Shown here: one piece after another, positions 1 to 4,445 of the stretch
Numbering within the stretch: position 1 is the first letter of the stretch
Layout: each line of letters starts with the position of its first letter
Assembly: GCA_910584115.1 (NCBI GenBank)
Contig: CAJTYN010000155.1
Coordinates: 1 to 7,120, forward strand
From: an uncultured Lachnospiraceae bacterium
GTDB taxonomy: Bacteria > Bacillota > Clostridia > Lachnospirales > Lachnospiraceae
Reading direction: 5' to 3'
DNA: 7,120 bases
Program-made: the position numbers and the translations under genes
Notes under the pieces: generated by a model
The model's database searches: none
Told to the model about the DNA's origin: nothing
The model's input: only the letters and a program-made list of their open reading frames with translations

Positions 1-2
1 AA

Positions 3-40
3 ATGAAAAAGAGAGAGTACCTTGTTACGGGTACTCCCTC
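3..40 (-). terminator. Intrinsic terminator after the 93-aa membrane protein
   Basis: Read on the minus strand, an 11-bp stem GAGGGAGTACC / GGTACTCTCTC (one G-T wobble) encloses an 8-nt loop and is followed by TTTTTCATTT. It lies about 25 nt after the stop of the 65-346 gene. Its stem is longer than, and different from, the short hairpin repeated elsewhere in the window. Confidence 0.85.
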
Positions 41-64
41 AGATGGATATCAGTCTCTCTGTTT

Positions 65-346
65 TCAGTCACCATCATCTTCCGGATCGTCATCCTCCAG
101 CTCCTCCTCAGAGTCCTCGACAACGACTTCGGCCTCAACTTCCGGAGGTTCCTTTCTCGCCCTGCGGTCATCCCACATCATCTTCAGTTTCCTTCCGCCA
201 ACGATAGCCGCCAACGTCAATCCACTGCCGATGAGCATCCCCAGTCCTAAAAAGGACCACCCTTTAGTCTCCTCGACCTCTGTCCCGATCTCAGTATCCT
301 CTACGATAGGATCCAGTTCTGTCGTTTTTACTTCCATCTCTTCCAT
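65..346 (-). CDS. Small single-pass membrane protein with acidic ends (93 aa)
   Basis: I do not recognise this family. The 93-aa protein has an acidic N-terminus (residues 1-28), one membrane helix at about 31-50 with small-residue spacing (GLGMLIGSG, a GxxxG-like packing surface), then a basic patch (GRKLK...DDRRARK, 51-65) and a strongly acidic tail (EDSEEELEDDDPEDDGD). By the positive-inside rule the C-terminal tail should be cytoplasmic. The start is supported by AGGAG 7 nt upstream. It has its own copy of the repeated 26-bp promoter element (387-412) and its own terminator (3-40), so it forms a one-gene unit. A role as a small phage membrane protein is possible, but nothing specific can be claimed. 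Confidence 0.8.
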   Translation of the reverse strand: MEEMEVKTTELDPIVEDTEIGTEVEETKGWSFLGLGMLIGSGLTLAAIVGGRKLKMMWDDRRARKEPPEVEAEVVVEDSEEELEDDDPEDDGD

Positions 347-386
347 GATAGTTCTCCTTTCAATCCTAGAAATATTGACATCTCTC

Positions 387-412
387 CATAAAACGATATG
401 TTATTTTCGCGT
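387..412 (-). promoter_or_regulatory. Repeated 26-bp promoter element, copy A
   Basis: Minus-strand copy of CGC-N7-ACA-N7-TTATG, beginning 1 nt after the stop codon of the 414-1184 gene and reading into the 65-346 gene. It ends TTTTATG followed by GAGAGA. This is the only copy with A instead of T just before ACA. Confidence 0.65.
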
Positions 413-413
413 A

Positions 414-1184
414 TCATCCAAAATCCTTATAATCATACCTCGGCGCGATATGATAATCCATCACGAGGCATGGAGTCCCGTCATCGGCCAACTGTGAACT
501 GAAGGTTATGTCGATCAGGCCATCATCTATGTTCCATCCCAGATCATCCCCGAGTTTTGTCTCCTTCAGGCCGAGGATATAATAAAATTCATTCAGGGAG
601 ATATACATGGTATTGACGAGTTCCCGGTTCAGCTCATTTTCCGCTTTTTTGATCTTATCGATATCAGACTTAAAATATCTCCCTGATAGAGCATCATAAC
701 AGAGTGTATCACCTTTCTCCGTCAATATGATCTCCCTGTTGGATACCGGATCCTTTTCGATCTTCTGTCTCGCGACTTTATCCCGTATCAGCTGCTCCTT
801 CTTCTCTCCCACTGTCTCCACAGTCTTTTCTTTATATTCCGCGAATGCCGCCTCTGATAACCTGTAGGCTGCGGCTAACACTGTATTTCTCTTTGCACTC
901 ACCCTGGTCGAGCTGATCAGACATACGACCGATATAGTCCCTGTCACTGCCGCTGGGATATAAGGCTTCCAAGCCGTCTTGACCATATCCATTGGCTCCA
1001 GTTCTGTGCCCCTCTCATCTTTCTCCCCCTCCAATAACTCAAGGGCTTTCGGCGTCGCCCTAACGGCCATCACCGTTGTGAGGATCATACCAGCGATACC
1101 GATACCCGTGAGGATCTCCGGACTGTGCTTTGATACCGTCGCCCGTATGATCTTAAATGTTTTTGATATATCGGGTCTCTTCAT
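414..1184 (-). CDS. DUF6353-like phage membrane protein, paralogue 1 (256 aa)
   Basis: From memory this resembles DUF6353, an uncharacterised family common in Firmicutes phages and prophages; no function is established. Two membrane helices are visible at about 24-42 (ILTGIGIAGMILTTVMAV) and 75-92 (YIPAAVTGTISVVCLI), separated by a charged loop with ATPKALELLEGEKDE. A long charged helical segment follows (about 98-150), then a C-terminal domain with SLNEFYYILGL (196-206) and LGWNIDDGLIDI (215-226). The 1414-2145 protein shares this order and these motifs, so the two are paralogues. The start has GGAAGG 4 nt upstream. No full copy of the 26-bp element precedes it, only a TTATG half-site behind the terminator at 1201-1228, so it is probably expressed by read-through from the 47-aa gene. 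Confidence 0.85.
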   Translation of the reverse strand: MKRPDISKTFKIIRATVSKHSPEILTGIGIAGMILTTVMAVRATPKALELLEGEKDERGTELEPMDMVKTAWKPYIPAAVTGTISVVCLISSTRVSAKRNTVLAAAYRLSEAAFAEYKEKTVETVGEKKEQLIRDKVARQKIEKDPVSNREIILTEKGDTLCYDALSGRYFKSDIDKIKKAENELNRELVNTMYISLNEFYYILGLKETKLGDDLGWNIDDGLIDITFSSQLADDGTPCLVMDYHIAPRYDYKDFG

Positions 1185-1200
1185 CTTACCTTCCTTTCAT

Positions 1201-1228
1201 AAAACAAAAGAGCCCTTGTTCAGGACTC
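1201..1228 (-). terminator. Repeated hairpin terminator holding the stop codon of the 47-aa gene
   Basis: Minus strand GAGTCC - TGAACAA - GGGCTC followed by TTTTGTTTT. The TGA stop of the 1220-1363 gene is the first three loop bases. The stem is only 6 bp with one wobble, and the next gene starts 17 nt after the T-run, so it may be leaky and act as an attenuator. Just beyond the T-run, TTATGAAAGG (1193-1202) matches the end of the repeated promoter element, but the CGC and ACA blocks are absent. Confidence 0.75.
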
Positions 1229-1363
1229 CTTTTCATCGATAGCTTCTTGGACTTTTTCTTCGATCTCCCGATCTGCCATCCATTGTGTCACGATCGTCGA
1301 TATCGTCGTAGTGACGATGATCCCGAGCAGGCCGAGTATCTTTTTCTTATCTTTATGTTTCAT
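1220..1363 (-). CDS. Small membrane protein between the DUF6353-like paralogues (47 aa)
   Basis: A 47-aa ORF beginning MKHKDKKKILGLLGIIVTTT. It has a basic N-terminus (2-8), one hydrophobic helix at about 9-26 (ILGLLGIIVTTTISTIV), then a charged amphipathic tail ending EAIDEKES. The basic N-terminus suggests N-in topology. GGAGG lies 11 nt upstream of the ATG, a rather long spacing, directly behind promoter copy C. The stop codon sits in the loop of a terminator hairpin. The good RBS, dedicated promoter element and terminator together argue that this is a real gene despite its length. Its function is unknown. Size and topology would allow a holin-like or membrane-accessory role, but no family is recognised. 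Confidence 0.75.
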   Translation of the reverse strand: MKHKDKKKILGLLGIIVTTTISTIVTQWMADREIEEKVQEAIDEKES

Positions 1364-1382
1364 AAAAGCTATGCCCTCCTTT

Positions 1383-1408
1383 CATAAGAGGATGTGTATT
1401 TTCTGCGC
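1383..1408 (-). promoter_or_regulatory. Repeated 26-bp promoter element, copy C
   Basis: Minus-strand CGC-N7-ACA-N7-TTATG, beginning 5 nt after the stop of the 1414-2145 gene. The final G runs straight into GAAAGGAGGG, the Shine-Dalgarno of the 47-aa gene. A sigma-70 type start about 7 nt after TTAT would fall inside that Shine-Dalgarno, so the transcript probably begins at or near the final G. Confidence 0.7.
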
Positions 1409-1413
1409 GGCGA

Positions 1414-2145
1414 TCATTCCCATTCCTGCATGTAGTCAGGATCGGGTTGGATCACCATATTTATAGAATATATATCAGGGCCACCATCGTCTCTTGATAT
1501 CAGATGGTGTTCAAAATCAATGAAGCCGTATCCGTCCGTAATCGTCCATCCAACTTCCGCACCATAGTCTGTCTGCGGCAATCCGAGGAACGAATAGAAC
1601 TCATTCAACGACGCATACCCCCGCAGGACAAAGTTCCGGTTCAGGTGATACTCTGCGTCCATGAGCTCACGTTCGTAACAGGTGATGGACTCACCCGATA
1701 TCTCATCATAAAATGTGGTCAAGACATCCGGCGCATCGATGCCGATCTTGTGATAGTTACAGCTGCTCCTGGCTATGGCCCTCTGTATCTCTTCGTCAGC
1801 TTTCTTGCCATGACGCTTTATCAGTTCATTGCGGTAACTGCGATGATATCTATCCAACAATGCGTACGCACTCGCCAATGTCGCCTGTTGCCGTTTGTTC
1901 AACACGTTTGAGCCAAATATACAGAGGATCGTCGATGCCGCTATGGCTGCCGTCGGGATATACGCAGGCGCAGCGGTCTTAACACGCTCTTCGGTCGTGA
2001 GTCCTCTCCCTTTTTCATCCTCCTCTATCTCCAGGAGCTTCATAGCTCTTGGTGTGTCATTCGCTGCAGAGATGGCAGTCATCACCACTCCGACAGCACT
2101 TATGCATGTGAGGAATGTAGCTGTGCCTCCTTTCCATTTATTCAT
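1414..2145 (-). CDS. DUF6353-like phage membrane protein, paralogue 2 (243 aa)
   Basis: Paralogue of the 414-1184 product with the same plan: membrane helix 1 at about 9-28, a loop with TPRAMKLLEIEEDEKG (compare TPKALELLEGEKDERG), KTAAPAYIP leading into helix 2 at about 62-79, a charged helical stretch, then ASLNEFYSFLGLPQTDYG and EVGWTITDGYGFIDF. The N-terminus is shorter than in paralogue 1, and outside these motifs the two are well diverged, pointing to an old duplication or separate acquisition. GGAGG lies 5 nt before the ATG. Upstream is the tRNA-like gene and its T-run, with no complete promoter element between, so transcription probably comes through from copy D. No terminator follows: promoter copy C begins 5 nt after the stop. 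Two-pass membrane location is predicted; function is unknown. Confidence 0.85.
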   Translation of the reverse strand: MNKWKGGTATFLTCISAVGVVMTAISAANDTPRAMKLLEIEEDEKGRGLTTEERVKTAAPAYIPTAAIAASTILCIFGSNVLNKRQQATLASAYALLDRYHRSYRNELIKRHGKKADEEIQRAIARSSCNYHKIGIDAPDVLTTFYDEISGESITCYERELMDAEYHLNRNFVLRGYASLNEFYSFLGLPQTDYGAEVGWTITDGYGFIDFEHHLISRDDGGPDIYSINMVIQPDPDYMQEWE

Positions 2146-2181
2146 GATAACCTCCTTTCAGTATTATCGCACAAAAAAAGA

Positions 2182-2255
2182 AAGATAGTATGGGACTCGA
2201 ACCCATGACCTTCTGACCAATGGTCAGCTGCTCTAACCAACTGAGCTAACTATCT
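2182..2255 (-). tRNA. Atypical tRNA or tRNA-like gene, isotype uncertain (anticodon position reads ATT)
   Basis: A full cloverleaf can be drawn: 7-bp acceptor AGATAGT/ACTATCT, T8, D-arm GCTC-AGTTGGTTA-GAGC with G18G19, 5-bp T-arm ATGGG-TTCGAGT-CCCAT. The anticodon arm is abnormal: loop CCATTGG, so position 33 is C instead of the near-universal T, and bases 34-36 read ATT (nominal Asn, where GTT is normal). The first pair, 27-43, is G-A. Moreover, 32-33 can pair with 37-38, making a palindromic arm CTGACC-ATT-GGTCAG. No CCA end is encoded. The acceptor pairing extends 3 bp further (GAAAGATAGT with ACTATCTTTC), reaching the putative transcription start. A T-run follows. It may be a decayed tRNA or a tRNA-like RNA. 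Confidence 0.7.
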
Positions 2256-2257
2256 TT

Positions 2258-2283
2258 CATAATAGGAGTTGTAGATTTCGCGT
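2258..2283 (-). promoter_or_regulatory. Repeated 26-bp promoter element, copy D (before the tRNA-like gene)
   Basis: Minus-strand copy with AAATCTACA in the middle and TATTATG at the end. The mature 5' end of the tRNA-like gene (2255) is only 3 nt past the final G. Because a tRNA needs no ribosome-binding site, this copy shows that the element works at the promoter level and is not just a conserved leader. It begins 9 nt after the toxin stop codon. The overlapping palindrome TAGGA-AAA-TCCTA (2283-2295) covers that stop but has no T-run. Confidence 0.7.
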
Positions 2284-2292
2284 AGGAAAATC

Positions 2293-2610
2293 CTATAACC
2301 CTCTGACAATATTAAGGTAATCCTGTCTTTGATCCACCACAGCATATACAATAACTTCTTTTTTACTCTCATTGATCTTGTAGAAAACTAAATCCTTTTC
2401 AAGAACTAACATTTTATACCCTTGTCTCTTTAACACGAGATATTTTGGTTCTACCCCAATATTGGGGTTATCTCCCAATGCTAAAATTCTTTTTTCAAGA
2501 TTATCTAATTTCTCAAGTGCAACGTCATTTCCAAATTTTTCTGCGACAAATAAAACAATATTTCTAATCTGCAAGTCCGCCACATCTGTCCGGATCACAT
2601 CATATTTCAA
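2293..2610 (-). CDS. Type II toxin, RelE/ParE superfamily
   Basis: The 105-aa protein has the length and strand-helix-strand order of RelE/ParE toxins: MKYDVIRTDVADLQI, helices to about 50 (FVAEKFGNDVALEKLDNLEK, LGDNPNIG), then beta strands YKMLVLEKDLVFYKIN and EVIVYAVVDQRQDYLNI. VVDQRQDY occupies the place of the C-terminal HxRRD-type motif of ParE-like toxins. Such toxins inhibit growth by mRNA cleavage at the ribosome (RelE) or by blocking gyrase (ParE); the sequence alone does not decide which. The start is TTG, overlapping the antitoxin stop by 4 nt (TTGA), with GGAGGG about 6 nt upstream inside the antitoxin gene, so the two are translationally coupled. The likely role is stabilising the element in its host, or phage defence. 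The pair is visibly more AT-rich than the neighbouring DUF6353-like genes. Confidence 0.88.
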   Translation of the reverse strand: MKYDVIRTDVADLQIRNIVLFVAEKFGNDVALEKLDNLEKRILALGDNPNIGVEPKYLVLKRQGYKMLVLEKDLVFYKINESKKEVIVYAVVDQRQDYLNIVRGL

Positions 2611-2891
2611 ATCAATCCCTCCTGTAGTACATGCCTCAGATCATCAAAGGTTTCACTGATAGGTGCGACTCTCCCATTCTTGACGTCATCCTCCGCCTCA
2701 GAAAGGATCTCTAGGAGTTCAATCCTAGCTTTCATACGCTTATATTCTTCATAAGACAAAGATACCGTATCTCCCCGGCCATTGACTGTGATAATGACTA
2801 CTTCATTATTTTCTCTGCATTGTTTTGATATTTCATTATAATGGTTCCTTAAATCTGCCGATGGCCTTATTGTTTCCTGTAATGTATGCAT
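2607..2891 (-). CDS. Type II antitoxin, Phd/YefM family
   Basis: The 94-aa protein shows the Phd/YefM pattern: IRPSADLRNHYNEISKQC (8-25) then VVIITVNGRGDTVSLSYEEY (31-50), the N-terminal DNA-binding and dimerisation fold, followed by a helical C-terminal half (KRMKARIELLEILSEAEDD) that normally wraps the toxin. It should neutralise the downstream toxin and repress its own operon. GGAGG lies 7 nt before the ATG. It has a strong sigma-A type promoter (2923-2951) instead of the repeated 26-bp element, so it should be expressed whenever the host polymerase is active, as expected for an addiction module. The gene order antitoxin-toxin and the 4-nt overlap are typical. Confidence 0.9.
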   Translation of the reverse strand: MHTLQETIRPSADLRNHYNEISKQCRENNEVVIITVNGRGDTVSLSYEEYKRMKARIELLEILSEAEDDVKNGRVAPISETFDDLRHVLQEGLI

Positions 2892-2922
2892 ACAAATACC
2901 TCCATTTGTTTTTTATAGACAT

Positions 2923-2951
2923 ATTATATCATTTTATGTATATCTTTTCAA
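2923..2951 (-). promoter_or_regulatory. Sigma-A promoter of the toxin-antitoxin operon
   Basis: Minus strand: TTGAAA (2946-2951), 17-bp spacer, TATAAT (2923-2928), 32 nt before the antitoxin start. The -10 is perfect and the -35 matches 5 of 6. The surrounding AT-rich sequence has only an imperfect inverted repeat (TATACAT / ATGTCTATA), which could be the antitoxin operator but is weak. Confidence 0.8.
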
Positions 2952-2953
2952 GA

Positions 2954-2966
2954 CTTGAGATTGCGT
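2954..2966 (-). other. Possible relic of the repeated promoter element
   Basis: Minus strand ACGCAATCTCAAG starts within the T-run of the terminator at 2966-2994, exactly where a promoter element begins in copy H. It resembles the first half of the element (ACGCGAAATCTACA), but the ACA and TTATG blocks are missing at the right spacing. The toxin-antitoxin promoter starts 3 nt further on. It could be chance. Confidence 0.3.
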
Positions 2967-2994
2967 AAAAAGAAAAGAGCCCTTGTCAGGACTC
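2966..2994 (-). terminator. Repeated hairpin terminator holding the stop codon of the 63-aa gene
   Basis: Minus strand GAGTCC-TGACAA-GGGCTC followed by TTTTCTTTTT. The TGA in the loop (2986-2988) is the stop codon of the 2986-3177 gene. The same 18 bases occur at 5187-5204. Confidence 0.8.
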
Positions 2995-3177
2995 CTCCTC
3001 GTCTTTCTTATTAAACTTACTCTTGATAAATGTTCTGATCTCATTCCAGTAAAACCAGACATACGGCACGAGCATACAGATGACCAGGAACACGGAATAT
3101 CCTTTCCAATGTTTCCCGACCCATTTCCATGCTGGCCTGCAGACTGTTTCGTTGTACTCTCTCAATGCGTTCATCAT
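2986..3177 (-). CDS. Small single-pass membrane protein (63 aa)
   Basis: An unrecognised 63-aa protein. It has a basic, aromatic N-terminal half (MMNALREYNETVCRPAWKW, VGKHWKGY), one hydrophobic helix at about 28-44 (SVFLVICMLVPYVWFYW), then a basic and finally acidic tail (KSKFNKKDEEES). GGAGGG lies about 7 nt before the first of two adjacent ATGs. Promoter copy E is 35 nt upstream, and the repeated terminator overlaps its last codons, so it is a self-contained one-gene unit. The ending KEES/EEES before a loop-embedded TGA is shared with the 47-aa protein, because both C-termini are encoded by the same terminator stem. Function is unknown. Confidence 0.8.
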   Translation of the reverse strand: MMNALREYNETVCRPAWKWVGKHWKGYSVFLVICMLVPYVWFYWNEIRTFIKSKFNKKDEEES

Positions 3178-3211
3178 AACAATTCCCTCCTTAAGATAAG
3201 TTTACTTTCTT

Positions 3212-3237
3212 CATAATAAAAATTGTAGATTTCGCGT
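3212..3237 (-). promoter_or_regulatory. Repeated 26-bp promoter element, copy E
   Basis: Minus-strand copy nearly identical to copy D (AAATCTACA in the middle, TATTATG at the end), reading into the 63-aa gene. Its upstream edge lies 15 bp from the -35 box of the plus-strand gene's sigma-A promoter, so the two face away from each other. Confidence 0.7.
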
Positions 3238-3252
3238 GTTTTTAAATATCAC

Positions 3253-3281
3253 TTGCGATGATAGTAAATGTATTATATAAT
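3253..3281 (+). promoter_or_regulatory. Sigma-A promoter of the plus-strand 78-aa gene
   Basis: TTGCGA (3253-3258), 17-bp spacer, TATAAT (3276-3281), followed by the GGAGG of the 3311 gene. The -10 is perfect and the -35 has the key TTG. It diverges from promoter copy E. Confidence 0.75.
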
Positions 3282-3310
3282 ATACTAAAAATACGTATGG
3301 AGGATTGTAT

Positions 3311-3547
3311 ATGTTTGATACAAAATCTCAAAAAATATTGACGACCGTTGGGGTTATCGCGGCTGCTGTCACTGGAGTCATCATGATATGGAAACCGAAT
3401 AACTCTGATGAAAATGATGATCTTGACGACGCTATTGATGAAACATATTCACCCGAAAAGAAATCTTACAATGGTTATGTTCCAAAAGGCTGTGACGCTT
3501 GTGGGGGACCATACCCTCTCTGTCGTGATGGTTGTTTCGATGATTAA
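3311..3547 (+). CDS. Small membrane protein with C-terminal CxxCGGPYPxCxxxC motif (78 aa)
   Basis: The only plus-strand gene. MFDTKSQKIL is followed by a membrane helix at about 9-27 (ILTTVGVIAAAVTGVIMIW), an acidic linker (NNSDENDDLDDAIDET), and a Cys cluster CDACGGPYPLCRDGC (Cys 61, 64, 71, 75). The same C-x2-C-GGPYP-x-C-x3-C pattern ends the 5222-5518 protein. Four cysteines so spaced suggest a small zinc site or disulfide knot. I chose the ATG at 3311 (GGAGG 7 nt upstream) over the in-frame TTG at 3305, which is too close to the SD. It has its own sigma-A promoter, and its TAA abuts the terminator of the convergent 60-aa gene. Opposite orientation and a different promoter class suggest a separately acquired gene. 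Function unknown. Confidence 0.82.
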   Translation: MFDTKSQKILTTVGVIAAAVTGVIMIWKPNNSDENDDLDDAIDETYSPEKKSYNGYVPKGCDACGGPYPLCRDGCFDD

Positions 3548-3573
3548 AAAAGAAAGAGCCCTTGTCAGGACCC
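3546..3573 (-). terminator. Repeated hairpin terminator of the 60-aa gene
   Basis: Minus strand GGGTCC-TGACAA-GGGCTC followed by TTTCTTTTTT. The loop and right arm are identical to the copies at 2966 and 5178. The gene's TAG stop overlaps the base of the stem, and the T-run overlaps the TAA of the convergent plus-strand gene. Confidence 0.75.
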
Positions 3574-3755
3574 TATCTGATCTTTTCCACATACCGTGCC
3601 AAGTCTTTAATGTTATTGTCAATATGCCGAAGTATGTTTAGAATTTCTTGATTTTGAATGTAGAGAGCCATTTCCGCTTTTGTTCCATGTTTGCGAATAC
3701 GCTCTCTCATCTCATTATCAAATTCTCTTTCTTCATTATTTCGTGCATAATACAT
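3573..3755 (-). CDS. Small helical, coiled-coil-like protein (60 aa)
   Basis: An unrecognised, highly charged 60-aa protein with no membrane segment or cysteines. It is almost wholly helix-prone: NNEEREFDNEMRERIRKHG, then AEMALYIQNQEILNILRHID with hydrophobic residues in a rough heptad pattern, then NNIKDLARYVEKIR. It looks like a small dimerising cytoplasmic protein. GGAGG is 9 nt before the ATG. Promoter copy F lies 34 nt upstream and the repeated terminator follows at once, making a one-gene unit. Function unknown. Confidence 0.75.
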   Translation of the reverse strand: MYYARNNEEREFDNEMRERIRKHGTKAEMALYIQNQEILNILRHIDNNIKDLARYVEKIR

Positions 3756-3789
3756 AAAATCACACCTCCACTTTTAATGGTTTTATTTT

Positions 3790-3815
3790 CATAATAGAAG
3801 TTGTAGATTTAGCGT
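3790..3815 (-). promoter_or_regulatory. Repeated 26-bp promoter element, copy F
   Basis: Minus-strand copy with AAATCTACAACTTC and TATTATG, differing from copy D at only two positions (one of them ACGCT for ACGCG). It begins 2 nt after the stop of the 3818-4177 gene and reads into the 60-aa gene. Confidence 0.7.
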
Positions 3816-3817
3816 AC

Positions 3818-4177
3818 TCAGATTTCTCGTCTGTCAAATACTGTCTCCCATCGTTCTCTTGGAAGTGGTTTCATCTTCAATGCCCACATCAATTGTCGGA
3901 CTGTCACTGTTGGGTATAGACCATCTACACACTCTCCTGAACGCTCGTCGAAATATGCTTTAAACTTCGGATGCAGATAGATATCATCCGTGAGCCATCC
4001 GTCTATCTCACCCCATGTTGTGGATTTTGTAGACTTATCATATCTCTGCTGGATGACTGCTAACCCTTTCTTATCTATCTGATATAATGTACATCTGTCA
4101 TACACTGGATGGTCACAGATATATGTCTGTCCGTACATTGAAAGATAGATTGTTGGTTTTTTATAATGGTATCTCAT
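3818..4177 (-). CDS. Conserved protein of unknown function from Firmicutes mobile elements (119 aa)
   Basis: The sequence (YLSMYGQTYICDHPVYDRCT, GLAVIQQRYD, TTWGEIDGWLTDDIYLHP, DGLYPTVTVRQLMWALKMKP, RERWETVFDRREI) gives me the impression of a well-conserved family I have seen in conjugative and phage-like elements of gut Firmicutes. I cannot name it and know no function. No membrane segment is seen, so it is probably cytoplasmic. The ORF could be opened at 4237, but that would place the upstream terminator inside the gene. The ATG at 4177 has GGAGG 6 nt upstream and is the better start. It has no promoter element of its own and follows the terminator of the 65-aa gene, so it is probably a read-through partner of that gene. 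Confidence 0.82.
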   Translation of the reverse strand: MRYHYKKPTIYLSMYGQTYICDHPVYDRCTLYQIDKKGLAVIQQRYDKSTKSTTWGEIDGWLTDDIYLHPKFKAYFDERSGECVDGLYPTVTVRQLMWALKMKPLPRERWETVFDRREI

Positions 4178-4193
4178 AGCAGCCTCCAATATA

Positions 4194-4222
4194 TAAAAGA
4201 AAGAGCCGCTGTTAAGCGACCC
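4194..4222 (-). terminator. Hairpin terminator between the 65-aa and 119-aa genes
   Basis: Minus strand GGGTCGC-TTAACA-GCGGCTC (7-bp stem, two wobbles) followed by TTTCTTTTAT, 11 nt after the stop of the 65-aa gene. It has the same general form as the repeated hairpin, but the stem and loop have drifted. The 119-aa gene begins 16 nt after it without a visible promoter, so partial termination is likely. Confidence 0.7.
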
Positions 4223-4233
4223 TTCCCTTTGTT

Positions 4234-4431
4234 TCATTCGGATTCTTTTACTTCGGATGGCTCATTATTTGTCGGTAAGCCAACACCCGTAGCGATGTAA
4301 TTCATACAGTTGAGAATTTCCGTATCGCTCATACCTTTCGCTCTGAGCCATTCAGTCATTCTTGCCACTTCCTGAACATTCATCATTTCGGTTTTCTCCC
4401 TTTCTTCAAAATTAGAACCTTGTTCCGTCAT
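4234..4431 (-). CDS. Small helical protein (65 aa)
   Basis: An unrecognised 65-aa protein. After a polar N-terminus (MTEQGSNFEEREKTEM) comes a helical core, NVQEVARMTEWLRAKGMSDT then EILNCMNYIATGVGLPT, reminiscent of a short helix-turn-helix-like or helical-hairpin unit, then a polar tail. No membrane segment. The ORF is open to 4488, but the ATG at 4431 has a perfect AAAGGAGG 6 nt upstream, and the extension would run through promoter copy G. It is probably co-transcribed with the 119-aa gene through the intervening weak terminator. Function unknown. Confidence 0.78.
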   Translation of the reverse strand: MTEQGSNFEEREKTEMMNVQEVARMTEWLRAKGMSDTEILNCMNYIATGVGLPTNNEPSEVKESE

Positions 4432-4445
4432 ATGTGTCCTCCTTT

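Noticed and set aside
328..381. 17-aa leader ORF (MSIFLGLKGELSWKRWK) before the 93-aa gene
   Set aside because: The possible Shine-Dalgarno is too close to its ATG, and the ORF overlaps the true gene start out of frame. There is no sign of selection.
3..497. Plus-strand 164-aa Ser-rich ORF
   Set aside because: Its low-complexity Ser run is the reverse reading of the acidic tail (Glu/Asp codons) of the minus-strand 93-aa gene. It crosses a terminator and promoter copy A, and has no Shine-Dalgarno.
1504..1911. Plus-strand 135-aa ORF, and the overlapping 1713-1982 and 1895-2188 ORFs
   Set aside because: They are antisense shadows of the DUF6353-like gene at 1414-2145, with no Shine-Dalgarno or promoter, and none has recognisable domains.
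2283..2295. TAGGA-AAA-TCCTA palindrome at the toxin stop as a terminator
   Set aside because: The stem is only 5 bp and AT-rich with no T-run on either strand. It may be chance or part of the copy D region.
4178..4237. Longer start for the 119-aa gene at 4237
   Set aside because: It would place a terminator hairpin and T-run inside the coding sequence. The ATG at 4177 has a better-placed GGAGG.
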